A DNA stretch of 26,836 nucleotides from an uncultured Mollicutes bacterium (GCA_900539265.1 UQBM01000023.1:1-26836); one strand, 5' to 3'. Numbered from the stretch's first letter, positions 1 through 8,256 are shown. Translations and numbers: made by a program. The notes: a model not told the origin generated them from the sequence alone.

Positions 1-57
1 AGAATTGGGGATTCTTACATGAACACAATTGGGTACTTTTATTTTAACATTTATAAG

Positions 58-133
58 TGGTGCCGACAACAAGACTTGAACTTGTGACCTGCTGATTACG
101 GGTCAGCTGCTCTACCAACTGAGCTATGACGGC
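58..133 (-). tRNA. tRNA-Thr (anticodon CGU) with encoded CCA
   Basis: Read on the minus strand this folds as a complete cloverleaf: acceptor GCCGTCA/TGTCGGC, D arm GCTC/GAGC, anticodon stem GCTGA/TCAGC, T arm ACAAG/CTTGT, discriminator A and encoded CCA. The seven-base anticodon loop is CCCGTAA, so positions 34-36 are CGU, which reads the Thr codon ACG. G1-C72, C2-G71 and anticodon bases G35/U36 agree with known Thr identity elements. Two oddities are visible: position 33 is C instead of the near-universal U, and the acceptor stem has a U5-U68 mismatch. In this AT-rich genome a tRNA-Thr(UGU) could also read ACG, so this copy may be under weak selection. The tRNA identity is secure; full function is less so. 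Confidence 0.93.
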
Positions 134-142
134 ATCCATTAT

Positions 143-171
143 ATTTTATCAAAAAAACTCTATTTTTTCAA
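143..171 (-). promoter_or_regulatory. Promoter of the tRNA-Thr gene
   Basis: On the minus strand TTGAAA (166-171) and TAAAAT (143-148) are separated by exactly 17 bases, with TG one base before the -10 box. Transcription would begin a few bases before the mature tRNA 5' end at 133. Confidence 0.65.
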
Positions 172-186
172 GTAAAAATATTTAAT

Positions 187-1059
187 TTATTTGCATTTAC
201 CACAATTGGAACATCCATTACAAATTAATTTACTGCCACAAGTATTACAACTTTCTTTGTAAAAAGGAATATATAAATCTTCCTTCAATAATAAATCACC
301 ATATTTATTGTATAATTTATATTTTACATCTTTCATAACAAAATTAATATTTGCTTTATATGCCATTATGCTTTGTGTTTTTTTATTATGAATTGTATAT
401 AATTTATTATCTTTTACAAAATACGTTCCTGTTTCAATGAATGAAAAATTAACATTGGCATCTCTACAATCATTAGCTAATTTTTTAACCCATTCAAAAT
501 TACAAATTCTACTACCATTATAATTTTCTCCACCACATATTACTTGTTCAATACCACCTAAATTTAAGTATTTACCAAGACTAACCTCTCCAATAAATGG
601 TGCAACCATAACTCCTTTATGTTTAGCAGGGACTTTCATAAATATTGGCATTCGTTCGTCTACCCTTTTTTGATTTTCACATGTCACATTGAGTATTACA
701 TTCTCATATCCTTCATTCCAATCACTTGGCAAATTATCAATTATTCTTTCTGGTCTTTTAGTCAAAATATAAAATTTAACATCTTTTCTTGAAGCTATTA
801 TTTGCCAAACCTCAATGCGCCATTTATCAGCCTCTTCTAAGAAAAAATCTGAAGTCATACAAACTCTAATTAACTCACCACTTTTTATTTGATATTCACC
901 ATTTAACTTCTTTTTAATGGGATAATAAAAATTATTATCTGATTTATAAATCTTTGAACCATCTCTACCATGTTTATGATCCAAATAATACATATAACAA
1001 TTTTCGCATCCTTCACTTTTTTTAATGCATCCGTGCCATGGATTCCAAATATCATGCAT
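187..1059 (-). CDS. DUF5131 family protein (phage Gp37/Gp68-like) with Cys-rich C-terminus
   Basis: 290 residues. The N-terminus carries the family signature: WNPWHGC at 5-11, then GCENCY at 17-22, giving Cys11, Cys18 and Cys21 in a C-x6-C-x2-C-Y arrangement that resembles the iron-sulfur cluster motif of radical-SAM proteins. Known members are annotated as DUF5131 or phage Gp37/Gp68 proteins and have no firmly established reaction. The central region (LTKRPERI, ICGGENYNGSR) also matches the family. The last 20 residues hold six cysteines in CxxC-like spacing (271, 274, 280, 283, 286, 289), which could bind zinc or a second cluster. The start is supported by AAGGAG eight bases upstream of the ATG. 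It lies just after the nadC terminator and has no clear promoter of its own, so it may depend on read-through. Family call is firm; function is unknown. Confidence 0.85.
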   Translation of the reverse strand: MHDIWNPWHGCIKKSEGCENCYMYYLDHKHGRDGSKIYKSDNNFYYPIKKKLNGEYQIKSGELIRVCMTSDFFLEEADKWRIEVWQIIASRKDVKFYILTKRPERIIDNLPSDWNEGYENVILNVTCENQKRVDERMPIFMKVPAKHKGVMVAPFIGEVSLGKYLNLGGIEQVICGGENYNGSRICNFEWVKKLANDCRDANVNFSFIETGTYFVKDNKLYTIHNKKTQSIMAYKANINFVMKDVKYKLYNKYGDLLLKEDLYIPFYKESCNTCGSKLICNGCSNCGKCK

Positions 1060-1081
1060 CGTTAGTTCTCCTTATAAAATA

Positions 1082-1104
1082 AGACTGAACACATTGCTCA
1101 GTCT
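1082..1104 (-). terminator. Terminator of the nadABC operon
   Basis: Minus strand: AGACTGA, nine-base loop, TCAGTCT, then a T-rich stretch. The nadC stop codon lies inside the first arm. The stem is only 7 bp and the T-run is interrupted, so some read-through into the DUF5131 gene is plausible. Confidence 0.6.
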
Positions 1105-1951
1105 ATTTACTTCTTGGAAAATTTTTATAAAATTTTAAACTTATATCTAATGATTTATATGAATGTGTTAAAGCACCAACTGAAATATAATCCACTCCTA
1201 AAAGGGCAACACTTCTAACCCGTTTTAATTCCATATTACCACTAGCTTCAATTTTTTTATTATGATTATTTATTTCAACAAGTTCTTTCATTAATTCATT
1301 ATCCATATTATCAAACATAATAATATCAACAGAAGTTCCTAACGCTTCTAAAAATTCTTCTTTCGTTTCAACTTCCACTTCAATTTTCATCGATTTTCCA
1401 ACTACTTTTCTTACCATTTCTACTGCTTTTGCAATGCTACCAACTGCAGCTATATGGTTATCTTTTATTAATACTTGATCAGATAAATTATATCGATGAT
1501 TCATTCCACCACCATCTCTTACTGCCTGTCTTTCTAATATCCTTAAAAGTGGAGTAGTTTTTCTAGTATCTAAAATTTTACATTCTGTTCCCGCTAATTC
1601 TTGAACAAATTTGGCAGTAGTTGCAGCAATACCACTCATTCTTTGCAAAAAATTTAATGCCACTCTTTCACCACGTAAGATATCTCTCATTGGACCTTCA
1701 ATACTAGCAATTACATCTCCTCTATTGACGAAAGTTCCATTATTTTTAAGAATTTCCATTTTTATTTTTGGATTAATTTGCCTAAACACTTCCTTAGCAA
1801 CATCAATACCAGATACAACTCCTGTCGCCTTAACAATAAAACTTCCCGATAACATAATATCTTTATTTATTAAATTAAGAGTCGTCACGTCATTGTCATA
1901 GCCATCCTCAATTAAGGCCTGTTTTATTAATTCAATTATTTTTTTATCCAT
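1103..1951 (-). CDS. nadC: Nicotinate-nucleotide pyrophosphorylase (quinolinate phosphoribosyltransferase)
   Basis: 282 residues, the usual length. Converts quinolinate and PRPP to nicotinate mononucleotide, CO2 and pyrophosphate, the third step of de novo NAD synthesis, in the cytoplasm. Family motifs are clear: FLQRMSGIA around 101-109, LDTRKTTP at 127-134, and HRYNLSDQVLIKDNH at 152-166, which carry the Arg, His and Lys residues of the substrate pocket. The ATG follows the nadB stop codon after one base, so it is translated as part of the nadA-nadB-nadC operon, where it is the last gene. Confidence is high. Confidence 0.97.
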   Translation of the reverse strand: MDKKIIELIKQALIEDGYDNDVTTLNLINKDIMLSGSFIVKATGVVSGIDVAKEVFRQINPKIKMEILKNNGTFVNRGDVIASIEGPMRDILRGERVALNFLQRMSGIAATTAKFVQELAGTECKILDTRKTTPLLRILERQAVRDGGGMNHRYNLSDQVLIKDNHIAAVGSIAKAVEMVRKVVGKSMKIEVEVETKEEFLEALGTSVDIIMFDNMDNELMKELVEINNHNKKIEASGNMELKRVRSVALLGVDYISVGALTHSYKSLDISLKFYKNFPRSK

Positions 1952-1952
1952 A

Positions 1953-3473
1953 TTAATTAATTCTTAGGTGACAACCTATACTTTCCTTTCTAGTCTCAGC
2001 TGCATCTGTTATTAACTTAGCAACTGTAACAATATTTAATGCTCTATAATAATCTACAGTAGTAAACGGATATTTGCACAAATTTCGATAGTGCCTATTA
2101 ATAATGCTTTGAGCAAGGTGTAACCCTTCACTATCCCTTACAATAAAAACATATTTACTCATTGTATCGCGAATTTCTTCACGAATTGGATGATAATTAT
2201 ATTTGTTCACAGAATATTTAATATCTATATTCCAACTCTCTATATTAGATAAAGTTTTTTGATTAATCATTTTGGAAATTCTTTTACCAAAAACAATACA
2301 TTCTAAAAGCGAATTGCTGGCAAGTCGGTTAGCTCCATGAACTCCTGATGAACAACATTCACCATTTGCGTAAAGATTAGAAATTGATGTCTCACCATTT
2401 AAATCAATTTGAACACCACCAATACCATAGTGCTCAACAGGAGCAACAGGAATTAAATCTTTTTCCATATGATATCCAGACTCTAAACATTTTTGATATA
2501 TAGTAGGGAAACGATGAATCAAAAATTCTTTTCCTAAATGTCTAGCATCAATATATACATATTGACTCCAAGTATCATACAATTCTTTCATAATCGATTG
2601 TGAAACAATGTCTCTTGGAGCCAATTCTAAACGTTTATCATACTTTTTCATAAATCGCTCACCATTAATATTTACTAAATAAGCACCTTCACCTCGCACT
2701 GCTTCACTAATGAGAAACTTTTGTCCCTTAATATTTCCAGTAACATCATAAAAAACAGTTGGATGAAATTGAACAAATTCCATGCCACGAATCTTTGCTC
2801 CTGCTCTATATGCTGCTGCAATCCCATCTCCAGTTGCCCCATGAGCATTGGTAGAATCTTTATATACTGCTCCAATTCCACCTGTTGCAAGAATAATAGA
2901 TGCAGCGAAAATGTTACAAAAACTATTATCCATTGATATTAATTTACCACCAAAGCACTTATTATCTTTTACGATTAAGTCATATAGCATATAATTTTCC
3001 ATAACTTGAATATTTTCACGATTTCTAATAAGTGTAATCAGTGTTTCCATAATATTTTTACCTGTAGCATCGCCACCAGCATGTAGAATTCTTCTAGTCG
3101 AATGTCCACCTTCTTTCGTAAGAAGTATCTTTCCGTTTTCATCTACATCAAAAGGAACCCCTAAATCAATTAACATTTGTAAATTTTCAGAAGCATCATA
3201 TACCAATTCTTTAATAGCCTCTTTATCAAAAAGACCAGAACCTGCTATTAAAGTATCTTCTATGTGTTTAGCCAATATTTCTTCACTAGTATTTAATTCC
3301 CCTGCAATTCCACCTTGTGCAAGATAAGAATTACTTAATCCCAATGGTTCTTTAGAAACAATAATAATGTTCTTATCCTTATTAATATTTAATGCAGTAT
3401 AAAGTCCTGCAAGACCTCCCCCTAAAATTAATACATCAGTTGTAATTTTCTTTACTTCACTCATTTTATTCAC
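1953..3473 (-). CDS. nadB: L-aspartate oxidase
   Basis: 506 residues, a typical length. FAD-dependent oxidation of L-aspartate to iminoaspartate, which is passed to NadA. The dinucleotide-binding motif GGGLAG is at 18-23. HSTRRILHAGGDATGK and RGEGAYLVN are conserved parts of the FAD and dicarboxylate sites of the succinate dehydrogenase/fumarate reductase flavoprotein superfamily; the ANRLASNSLLECIVFGKR stretch is typical of NadB. The gene overlaps the end of nadA by eight bases (ATGAATAA); a second in-frame ATG at codon 4 would remove the overlap. The neighbouring nadA and nadC settle NadB over a succinate dehydrogenase subunit. Confidence 0.97.
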   Translation of the reverse strand: MNKMSEVKKITTDVLILGGGLAGLYTALNINKDKNIIIVSKEPLGLSNSYLAQGGIAGELNTSEEILAKHIEDTLIAGSGLFDKEAIKELVYDASENLQMLIDLGVPFDVDENGKILLTKEGGHSTRRILHAGGDATGKNIMETLITLIRNRENIQVMENYMLYDLIVKDNKCFGGKLISMDNSFCNIFAASIILATGGIGAVYKDSTNAHGATGDGIAAAYRAGAKIRGMEFVQFHPTVFYDVTGNIKGQKFLISEAVRGEGAYLVNINGERFMKKYDKRLELAPRDIVSQSIMKELYDTWSQYVYIDARHLGKEFLIHRFPTIYQKCLESGYHMEKDLIPVAPVEHYGIGGVQIDLNGETSISNLYANGECCSSGVHGANRLASNSLLECIVFGKRISKMINQKTLSNIESWNIDIKYSVNKYNYHPIREEIRDTMSKYVFIVRDSEGLHLAQSIINRHYRNLCKYPFTTVDYYRALNIVTVAKLITDAAETRKESIGCHLRIN

Positions 3474-4392
3474 TCAATTCTAACATTTTATTTAAAGCTT
3501 TACTCGCTAAATGAATCGTTTTTTCATCCAAATTAATTTCTTCATATTTTGTTCCTTTTTCCAATAAAGCATTTTCTACATCAATTAAATGAGTCATTTT
3601 CATAGTTCCACAAACCAAATTAGGGGATAACTTATAAAATTTTTTATCAGGATTATTTTTCTCAAGGCTATAAATAATTCCTAATTCTGTTCCCACTATA
3701 AACTCTTTAGAATCACTAGTGGCCACATAATCTAACATCCCTTTAGTAGATCCAATATAATCAGCTAATTTTAATACATCTAGTCTTGCTTCAGGATGGA
3801 GTAAGACCTTAGCATTAGGATGCATAGATTTTTGTAATTTAACTTCTCCCGTTGTTAGTTTATGATGTATATGACAACAGCCATCCCAAAACTCAATTGG
3901 ATGTTCATCATTGTTTAAATAATTAGCATATTTTGCTAAATTTTGATCAGGTACATACATAATTTTATTACCTTTATAGTGATTTATAATTTTTATGGCA
4001 TTAGAACTTGTTACACAAACATCGCACAATGTTTTTACTTTAGCTGATGTATTTACATATCCAATAATAATATATTCAGGATTCTTTTTTTTAAACAGCA
4101 ATAAATCATCATAAGAAATAGAATCAGCCATTTTACATCCAGCATTTTTAACTGGTATAATGACCTTTTTATTTGGTGATAAAATCTTTGCTGTCTCAGC
4201 CATAAAATGAACACCACAAAAAATGATTATCGATGCATTATTATCTTTAGCAATTTTACTCAATTGATATGAATCACCAATGTAATCAGCTATGGCTTGT
4301 ACTTCTGGATTTTGATAATAGTGTGCCAAAATAATAGCATTTTTGTCTTTTTTCAGTTGTAATATTCTATTAGTAATTTCTCTATTTTCCAT
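3466..4392 (-). CDS. nadA: Quinolinate synthase A
   Basis: 308 residues, the compact form. Condenses iminoaspartate with dihydroxyacetone phosphate to quinolinate using an oxygen-sensitive [4Fe-4S] cluster. The three expected cluster cysteines are visible: Cys59 in FCGVHFMAETAK, Cys173 in WDGCCHIHHK, and Cys261 in LVCGTMKMTH. Also conserved are AHYYQNPEVQ (24-33), PDQNLAKY (148-155) and HPEARLDV (199-206). It is the first gene of the nad operon; the promoter lies just upstream. A GTGG-containing weak ribosome site precedes the ATG. Presence of all three nad genes indicates NAD made from aspartate. Confidence 0.97.
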   Translation of the reverse strand: MENREITNRILQLKKDKNAIILAHYYQNPEVQAIADYIGDSYQLSKIAKDNNASIIIFCGVHFMAETAKILSPNKKVIIPVKNAGCKMADSISYDDLLLFKKKNPEYIIIGYVNTSAKVKTLCDVCVTSSNAIKIINHYKGNKIMYVPDQNLAKYANYLNNDEHPIEFWDGCCHIHHKLTTGEVKLQKSMHPNAKVLLHPEARLDVLKLADYIGSTKGMLDYVATSDSKEFIVGTELGIIYSLEKNNPDKKFYKLSPNLVCGTMKMTHLIDVENALLEKGTKYEEINLDEKTIHLASKALNKMLELSE

Positions 4393-4415
4393 TTTTTCAC
4401 CACTTTTTCTTATAT

Positions 4416-4444
4416 ATTATATCACTTTTTATCTATTAAAACAA
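4416..4444 (-). promoter_or_regulatory. Promoter of nadABC
   Basis: Minus strand: TTGTTT (4439-4444), 17-base spacer, TATAAT (4416-4421), with TG one base before the -10 (TGATATAAT). The core GTGATATAATATA is repeated almost exactly in the glpK promoter. I could not recognise a NiaR/NadR operator. Confidence 0.75.
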
Positions 4445-4453
4445 ATAAAATGA

Positions 4454-4482
4454 AAAAATGCATAAATTAATTATGCATTTTT
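4454..4482 (-). terminator. Terminator after the YdjG-like gene
   Basis: A 12-bp stem AAAAATGCATAA/TTATGCATTTTT with a five-base loop, ending in a T-run on the minus strand. It lies 19 bases past the stop codon at 4502 and separates the glpK-SPFH-YdjG unit from the nad promoter. Confidence 0.85.
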
Positions 4483-4501
4483 ATACAAATTAGATTATTC
4501 A

Positions 4502-5587
4502 TTAATTTACTAAAATAAAGTACATTAAAATAACTACTATTGCCAGAATAATGAAAACAAGAATAGAAATCTTAATAATGGATACTGGAAGTTTACCAGT
4601 AATTTTTCCTGTTTCACCATTAGAAATAAAACGATAACTTTTATTGCTATATTTATATGTTCCAATCCAAATAGGAATGAGTACATATTTATATTTAATA
4701 TTGTTAAATGTCGTATTAATATTTAAATAATTAACAACATCATAATTATATCCACTTAATATTGCATTTCTAATTCCAGCATTCATTCTAATTTTTGCAT
4801 TTTCCCAACCTGCCTTAAGTCTTACGACATAGTGCTCGGAAGAGAAACCTGCTAAATACCTTTTATCGTATTCAAAGGAATTATTTGTATCAAATGGTGC
4901 TAATGCGTTAATTTCACTTTGATTAATTTTTGAACCAGCATTTACAATTAAATCATCAAATGTTACTTGTTTACTACCATGAACATTAAAATATCTAACT
5001 TCTGTTACAGTTCTACGATTTTTTCCGCTACCAACAGTCCTAGTGTAATGTTTACCAAGCCTTCCATTATAAACTGAAAAAGTATGGCTATCAAATGTCC
5101 AAATAGGTAAATAAACTCCATGCAATGTTAAATGAGGTATTTGTTTTTTTACTTTACTTGGTACAAAAAACTTTTTCTTAATCCACAATGAATAATTTTT
5201 CTTTACTTGATCTTCAGGAATACTAAATGGTATTACCCTATTTGGCTTAACGCCAGATAACTCATTTGTCTCAACAACTTGATTAGACCCACAAAAAGGG
5301 CAAGTTATACTAATTTCACTAGAATCTACAACATTATTCGCACCACAATTATCACAGTGGACAACCTTAGTTTCTTCATTCCAATCACTATCTTCTTGAC
5401 TTCCTTCAAAAAAATCATTTTCTTCTTGACCACGTTTACCATCCAAACCTATTTCCAACCCACAATAATCACAATGTAAAACCTTTTTTTCAGGGGAAAA
5501 CTTTATTGGTGCACCGCAACTTGGACAACTATAGTCCTCAGCTTCTCGATTGGCCTCATCTATAATCAAATTTTTATCTTCTTCCAT
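4502..5587 (-). CDS. TFIIB-type zinc-ribbon membrane protein, YdjG-like
   Basis: 361 residues from the ATG at 5585-5587; an upstream in-frame TTG at 5608 would overlap the preceding gene and is less likely. Two tandem zinc ribbons open the protein: CPSC...CDYC and CDNC...CPFC, within the first 110 residues. A soluble middle domain follows (PHLTLHGVYLPIWTFDSH, repeated YNGR/YKY strands), then one C-terminal membrane helix in the last 25 residues, so most of the protein should face the cytoplasm. B. subtilis YdjG has the same build and works with YdjH, YdjI and the PspA homologue YdjF at the membrane during envelope stress. Here it follows the YdjI-like gene after two bases. Neither a pspA nor a ydjH homologue is present in the window. 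Family call good, role inferred. Confidence 0.82.
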   Translation of the reverse strand: MEEDKNLIIDEANREAEDYSCPSCGAPIKFSPEKKVLHCDYCGLEIGLDGKRGQEENDFFEGSQEDSDWNEETKVVHCDNCGANNVVDSSEISITCPFCGSNQVVETNELSGVKPNRVIPFSIPEDQVKKNYSLWIKKKFFVPSKVKKQIPHLTLHGVYLPIWTFDSHTFSVYNGRLGKHYTRTVGSGKNRRTVTEVRYFNVHGSKQVTFDDLIVNAGSKINQSEINALAPFDTNNSFEYDKRYLAGFSSEHYVVRLKAGWENAKIRMNAGIRNAILSGYNYDVVNYLNINTTFNNIKYKYVLIPIWIGTYKYSNKSYRFISNGETGKITGKLPVSIIKISILVFIILAIVVILMYFILVN

Positions 5588-5589
5588 AA

Positions 5590-6657
5590 TTACAACGCTT
5601 TTCCACAATTAGGACAAAATTTAGCACTACCATCTAATTGGTTGCCACAATTAGGACAAAATTTTTTAGTTTGAACAGGTGTTCCACAATTTGAACAAAA
5701 TTTAGCACCTAAAACTAAAGGGTGTTGACAATTAGTACATACAGCTCCACTAGAAGACATCGGTTGTTGTTGTGGTTGGGAAGTTTGATTTTGTTGTTGA
5801 TTCATAGAATTCATCATTGCATTTCCCATTGCCATACCAGCACCAAATCCTACACCCATTCCAGCCATACCAGCACCACCATTTGGATTATTTGCAGCAT
5901 CCCTAATGGCTTGTGCTGTTTGATACTGTGTAAATTCATTCATTTTACCACCAAGAGCACCCAATGAAGATCTTTGATCAATTGCTTTTTCTACTTCTTC
6001 TGGTAAAGATACATTTTCAACTACTAGGTTTACTAATTCAATCCCTATTTTTATAAATTCATCTTTTAAACTATCTTTTACAATTTCACTTAACTCACGA
6101 TATTTAGCAGGAATATCTAAAACAGGTATTTTAGCCTCACCAATTGCATCAGAAAAACCACTAACAACAATACTTTTAAAGTATTCTGTTAAAGATGAAG
6201 TTGAATAGTCACGATTTGTCCCAAAAATTTCTCTCATAAACAATGGTGCATCTTTGACTTTATAAGAATATACACCACGTGCTCCTACTCTTACAATGCC
6301 AAAATCGTTATCCCTAAGACTTACTTTAGTTGCTGTACCCCATTTTTGATTAATAAACTGTTTAGTATTAACAAAATAAACTTCTGCTTTAAATGGTGAA
6401 TCAAAGCCATATTTCCAACTAGCAAGTTTTGTTATAATTGGCATATTATTAGTTGTTAATTTATGCTCACCTTCGCCATAAACATCACATATTTGACCAC
6501 TACTAACTAGTATTGCCGTCTGAGATGGTCGAACAATTAACTGACATCCATTCATAATCTCATCACGATCTGTCATCGGATATCTATATACAATTGTATC
6601 GGTTGAACTATCCTCCCATTGAATTATTTTTAATAACTGTCTTCTTAAAAATCCCAT
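5590..6657 (-). CDS. SPFH (band 7) domain protein with C-terminal zinc ribbons, YdjI-like
   Basis: 355 residues; AGGAGG lies five bases before the ATG. The first 240 residues match the YdjI/virion-core type of SPFH domain: opening MGFLRRQLLKIIQWEDSS, then QLIVRPSQTAILV, SWKYGFDSPFKAEVYF and FMREIFGT. A Gly/Met/Ala-rich linker (about 258-285) and a Gln-rich stretch follow. The tail (about 305-351) holds four CxxC pairs, which make two zinc ribbons. There is no classical transmembrane helix, so membrane contact would be through the SPFH oligomer or partners. The gene sits 20 bases after glpK with no terminator between, and 2 bases before the YdjG-like gene, so the last two are surely coupled. 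In B. subtilis the homologue is recruited with PspA to stressed membrane. Confidence 0.87.
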   Translation of the reverse strand: MGFLRRQLLKIIQWEDSSTDTIVYRYPMTDRDEIMNGCQLIVRPSQTAILVSSGQICDVYGEGEHKLTTNNMPIITKLASWKYGFDSPFKAEVYFVNTKQFINQKWGTATKVSLRDNDFGIVRVGARGVYSYKVKDAPLFMREIFGTNRDYSTSSLTEYFKSIVVSGFSDAIGEAKIPVLDIPAKYRELSEIVKDSLKDEFIKIGIELVNLVVENVSLPEEVEKAIDQRSSLGALGGKMNEFTQYQTAQAIRDAANNPNGGAGMAGMGVGFGAGMAMGNAMMNSMNQQQNQTSQPQQQPMSSSGAVCTNCQHPLVLGAKFCSNCGTPVQTKKFCPNCGNQLDGSAKFCPNCGKAL

Positions 6658-6677
6658 ATTATCCTCCTAATACATTT

Positions 6678-8189
6678 TTATTTATGTTTAAATTTAAGGG
6701 TTGCCTGAATGGCCTCTTTCCATCCATGCATTAATTTTTTTTGCTTATCATAATCCATTTGTCTTATAAATATTTTTTCAACTTGATGAAGTTTTTTTAT
6801 ATCTTCTTTACTTTTATAAAATCCTATTGCAAGGCCAGCTAGATACATTGCACCTAAAGCCGTTGTTTCTTGACATATCGGTCTTATTAATTTTGCATCT
6901 AGTAAATCAGCCTGAAATTGCATCATATAGTCATTAACACTAGCACCACCATCAACTCCAAGATATTTTATATTAAAACCAGATTCTTCTATCATAACAT
7001 CCATGACATCTTTAGCTTGATATGCACTTGCTTCAATTGCGGCAACTGTAATATGATCTTTTGTTGTAGACCTCGTTATACCAAAAATTGCCCCTCTAAC
7101 ATCATTATCCCAATAAGGAGTTCCAAGACCTACAAATGCTGGTACAAAGTATATTCCACCACTTGGATTTTCACCTCTAATAGCTTTTTCACAATCACTA
7201 GAATTTTTAAACATTTCCATTCCATCGCGCAACCACTGAATAGCTGATCCCGATACAAAAACCGAGCCCTCTAAAGCATATTCAACTTTTCCATCTAGTC
7301 CCCAAGCAATAGTAGTAAGAAGCCCTTTATTAGAATAAATTATTTTATCTTTAGTATTCATTAAAATAAAACAACCTGTACCATATGTACTTTTTGTACA
7401 ACCTTCATCAAAACAACATTGACCAAATAATGCAGATTGTTGATCACCAATTAACGAAGCAATTGGAATTTTGTTAAAGTCTTTATCAATACTAGATAAA
7501 GCTGTTGCAAAACCATAAATATGGCTACTTGGAAAAACTTTGGGTAAAATTGATTTTGGTATATTAAAATAGTTTAATAATTCATCATCCCATTCTAAAG
7601 TATTAATATTATAAATAAGTGTTCTTGAAGCATTGCTATAATCTGTAGCATGAACTTTTCCATTTGTTAGTTTCCAAAGAAGATATGTATCAATTGTACC
7701 AAATAAAATATCTCCATTATTTGCCGCTTCTTGAACATTTTTGATATTATCAAATATCCATCTTATTTTGCTTGCAGAAAAATACGGATTAATAATTAAG
7801 CCAGTCTTTTTTTTAAAAATATTATTTAATCCTGCTTTAATTAAATTATCACATATTTCTTGTGATTGTCTGGATTGCCATACAATGGCATTATAAACGG
7901 GTTTACCTGTTTTTTTATTCCAAAGAACGGTAGTCTCCCTTTGATTTGTGATACCGATTGCATGAATATCTATGACTTTTAAATTGATACTATTGATGAC
8001 ATTTTTAATTGTTTGTAATGTTAATTCCCAAATTTCTTCAGGATTATGCTCAACCCAACCATTTTTAGGACATATTTGACTAAACTCCATTTGACTTTTA
8101 GCAATGATTGTACCTTTATAGTCAAATATGATGCATCTAGTACTAGTAGTCCCTTGATCAATTGTTAATATATACTTATTTTTATTCAT
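6678..8189 (-). CDS. glpK: Glycerol kinase
   Basis: 503 residues from the ATG at 8187-8189 (E. coli GlpK is 502); an in-frame TTG at 8204 is possible but less fitting. Phosphorylates glycerol with ATP to sn-glycerol 3-phosphate. Family motifs: TIDQGTTSTRCIIFD at the N-terminus, WNKKTGKPVYNAIVWQSRQ, HATDYSNASRTL, GDQQSALFGQ, and GVDGGASVNDYMMQFQADLL near the C-terminus. In Enterococcus and Bacillus enzymes a His in the loop before the IPIAS strand is phosphorylated by HPr; the loop here (ALSSIDKDFNK) has no His, so that control is probably absent. No glpF or glpO/glpD neighbour is visible; the next genes are the SPFH/zinc-ribbon pair. Confidence 0.96.
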   Translation of the reverse strand: MNKNKYILTIDQGTTSTRCIIFDYKGTIIAKSQMEFSQICPKNGWVEHNPEEIWELTLQTIKNVINSINLKVIDIHAIGITNQRETTVLWNKKTGKPVYNAIVWQSRQSQEICDNLIKAGLNNIFKKKTGLIINPYFSASKIRWIFDNIKNVQEAANNGDILFGTIDTYLLWKLTNGKVHATDYSNASRTLIYNINTLEWDDELLNYFNIPKSILPKVFPSSHIYGFATALSSIDKDFNKIPIASLIGDQQSALFGQCCFDEGCTKSTYGTGCFILMNTKDKIIYSNKGLLTTIAWGLDGKVEYALEGSVFVSGSAIQWLRDGMEMFKNSSDCEKAIRGENPSGGIYFVPAFVGLGTPYWDNDVRGAIFGITRSTTKDHITVAAIEASAYQAKDVMDVMIEESGFNIKYLGVDGGASVNDYMMQFQADLLDAKLIRPICQETTALGAMYLAGLAIGFYKSKEDIKKLHQVEKIFIRQMDYDKQKKLMHGWKEAIQATLKFKHK

Positions 8190-8223
8190 ATTAATAATTT
8201 CCAATAAATTAACTTTTTCTTAT

Positions 8224-8252
8224 ATTATATCACATTATTTTTGTTTTTAAAA
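8224..8252 (-). promoter_or_regulatory. Promoter of glpK
   Basis: Minus strand: strong extended -10 TGATATAAT (TATAAT at 8224-8229) with only a weak -35 (TTTTAA, 8247-8252) at 17-base spacing. No catabolite-control (cre) site could be recognised. Confidence 0.6.
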
Positions 8253-8256
8253 GAAA

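Noticed and set aside
5588..5608. TTG start giving seven extra residues to the YdjG-like protein.
   Set aside because: It would overlap the end of the SPFH gene by 19 bases; the ATG at 5587 fits the two-base gap and has GGAAAAG upstream.
5722..5967. 81-codon plus-strand frame rich in His, Thr and Ser within the SPFH gene.
   Set aside because: It is the antisense of the Gly/Met/Gln-rich linker and zinc ribbons; no start signals support it.
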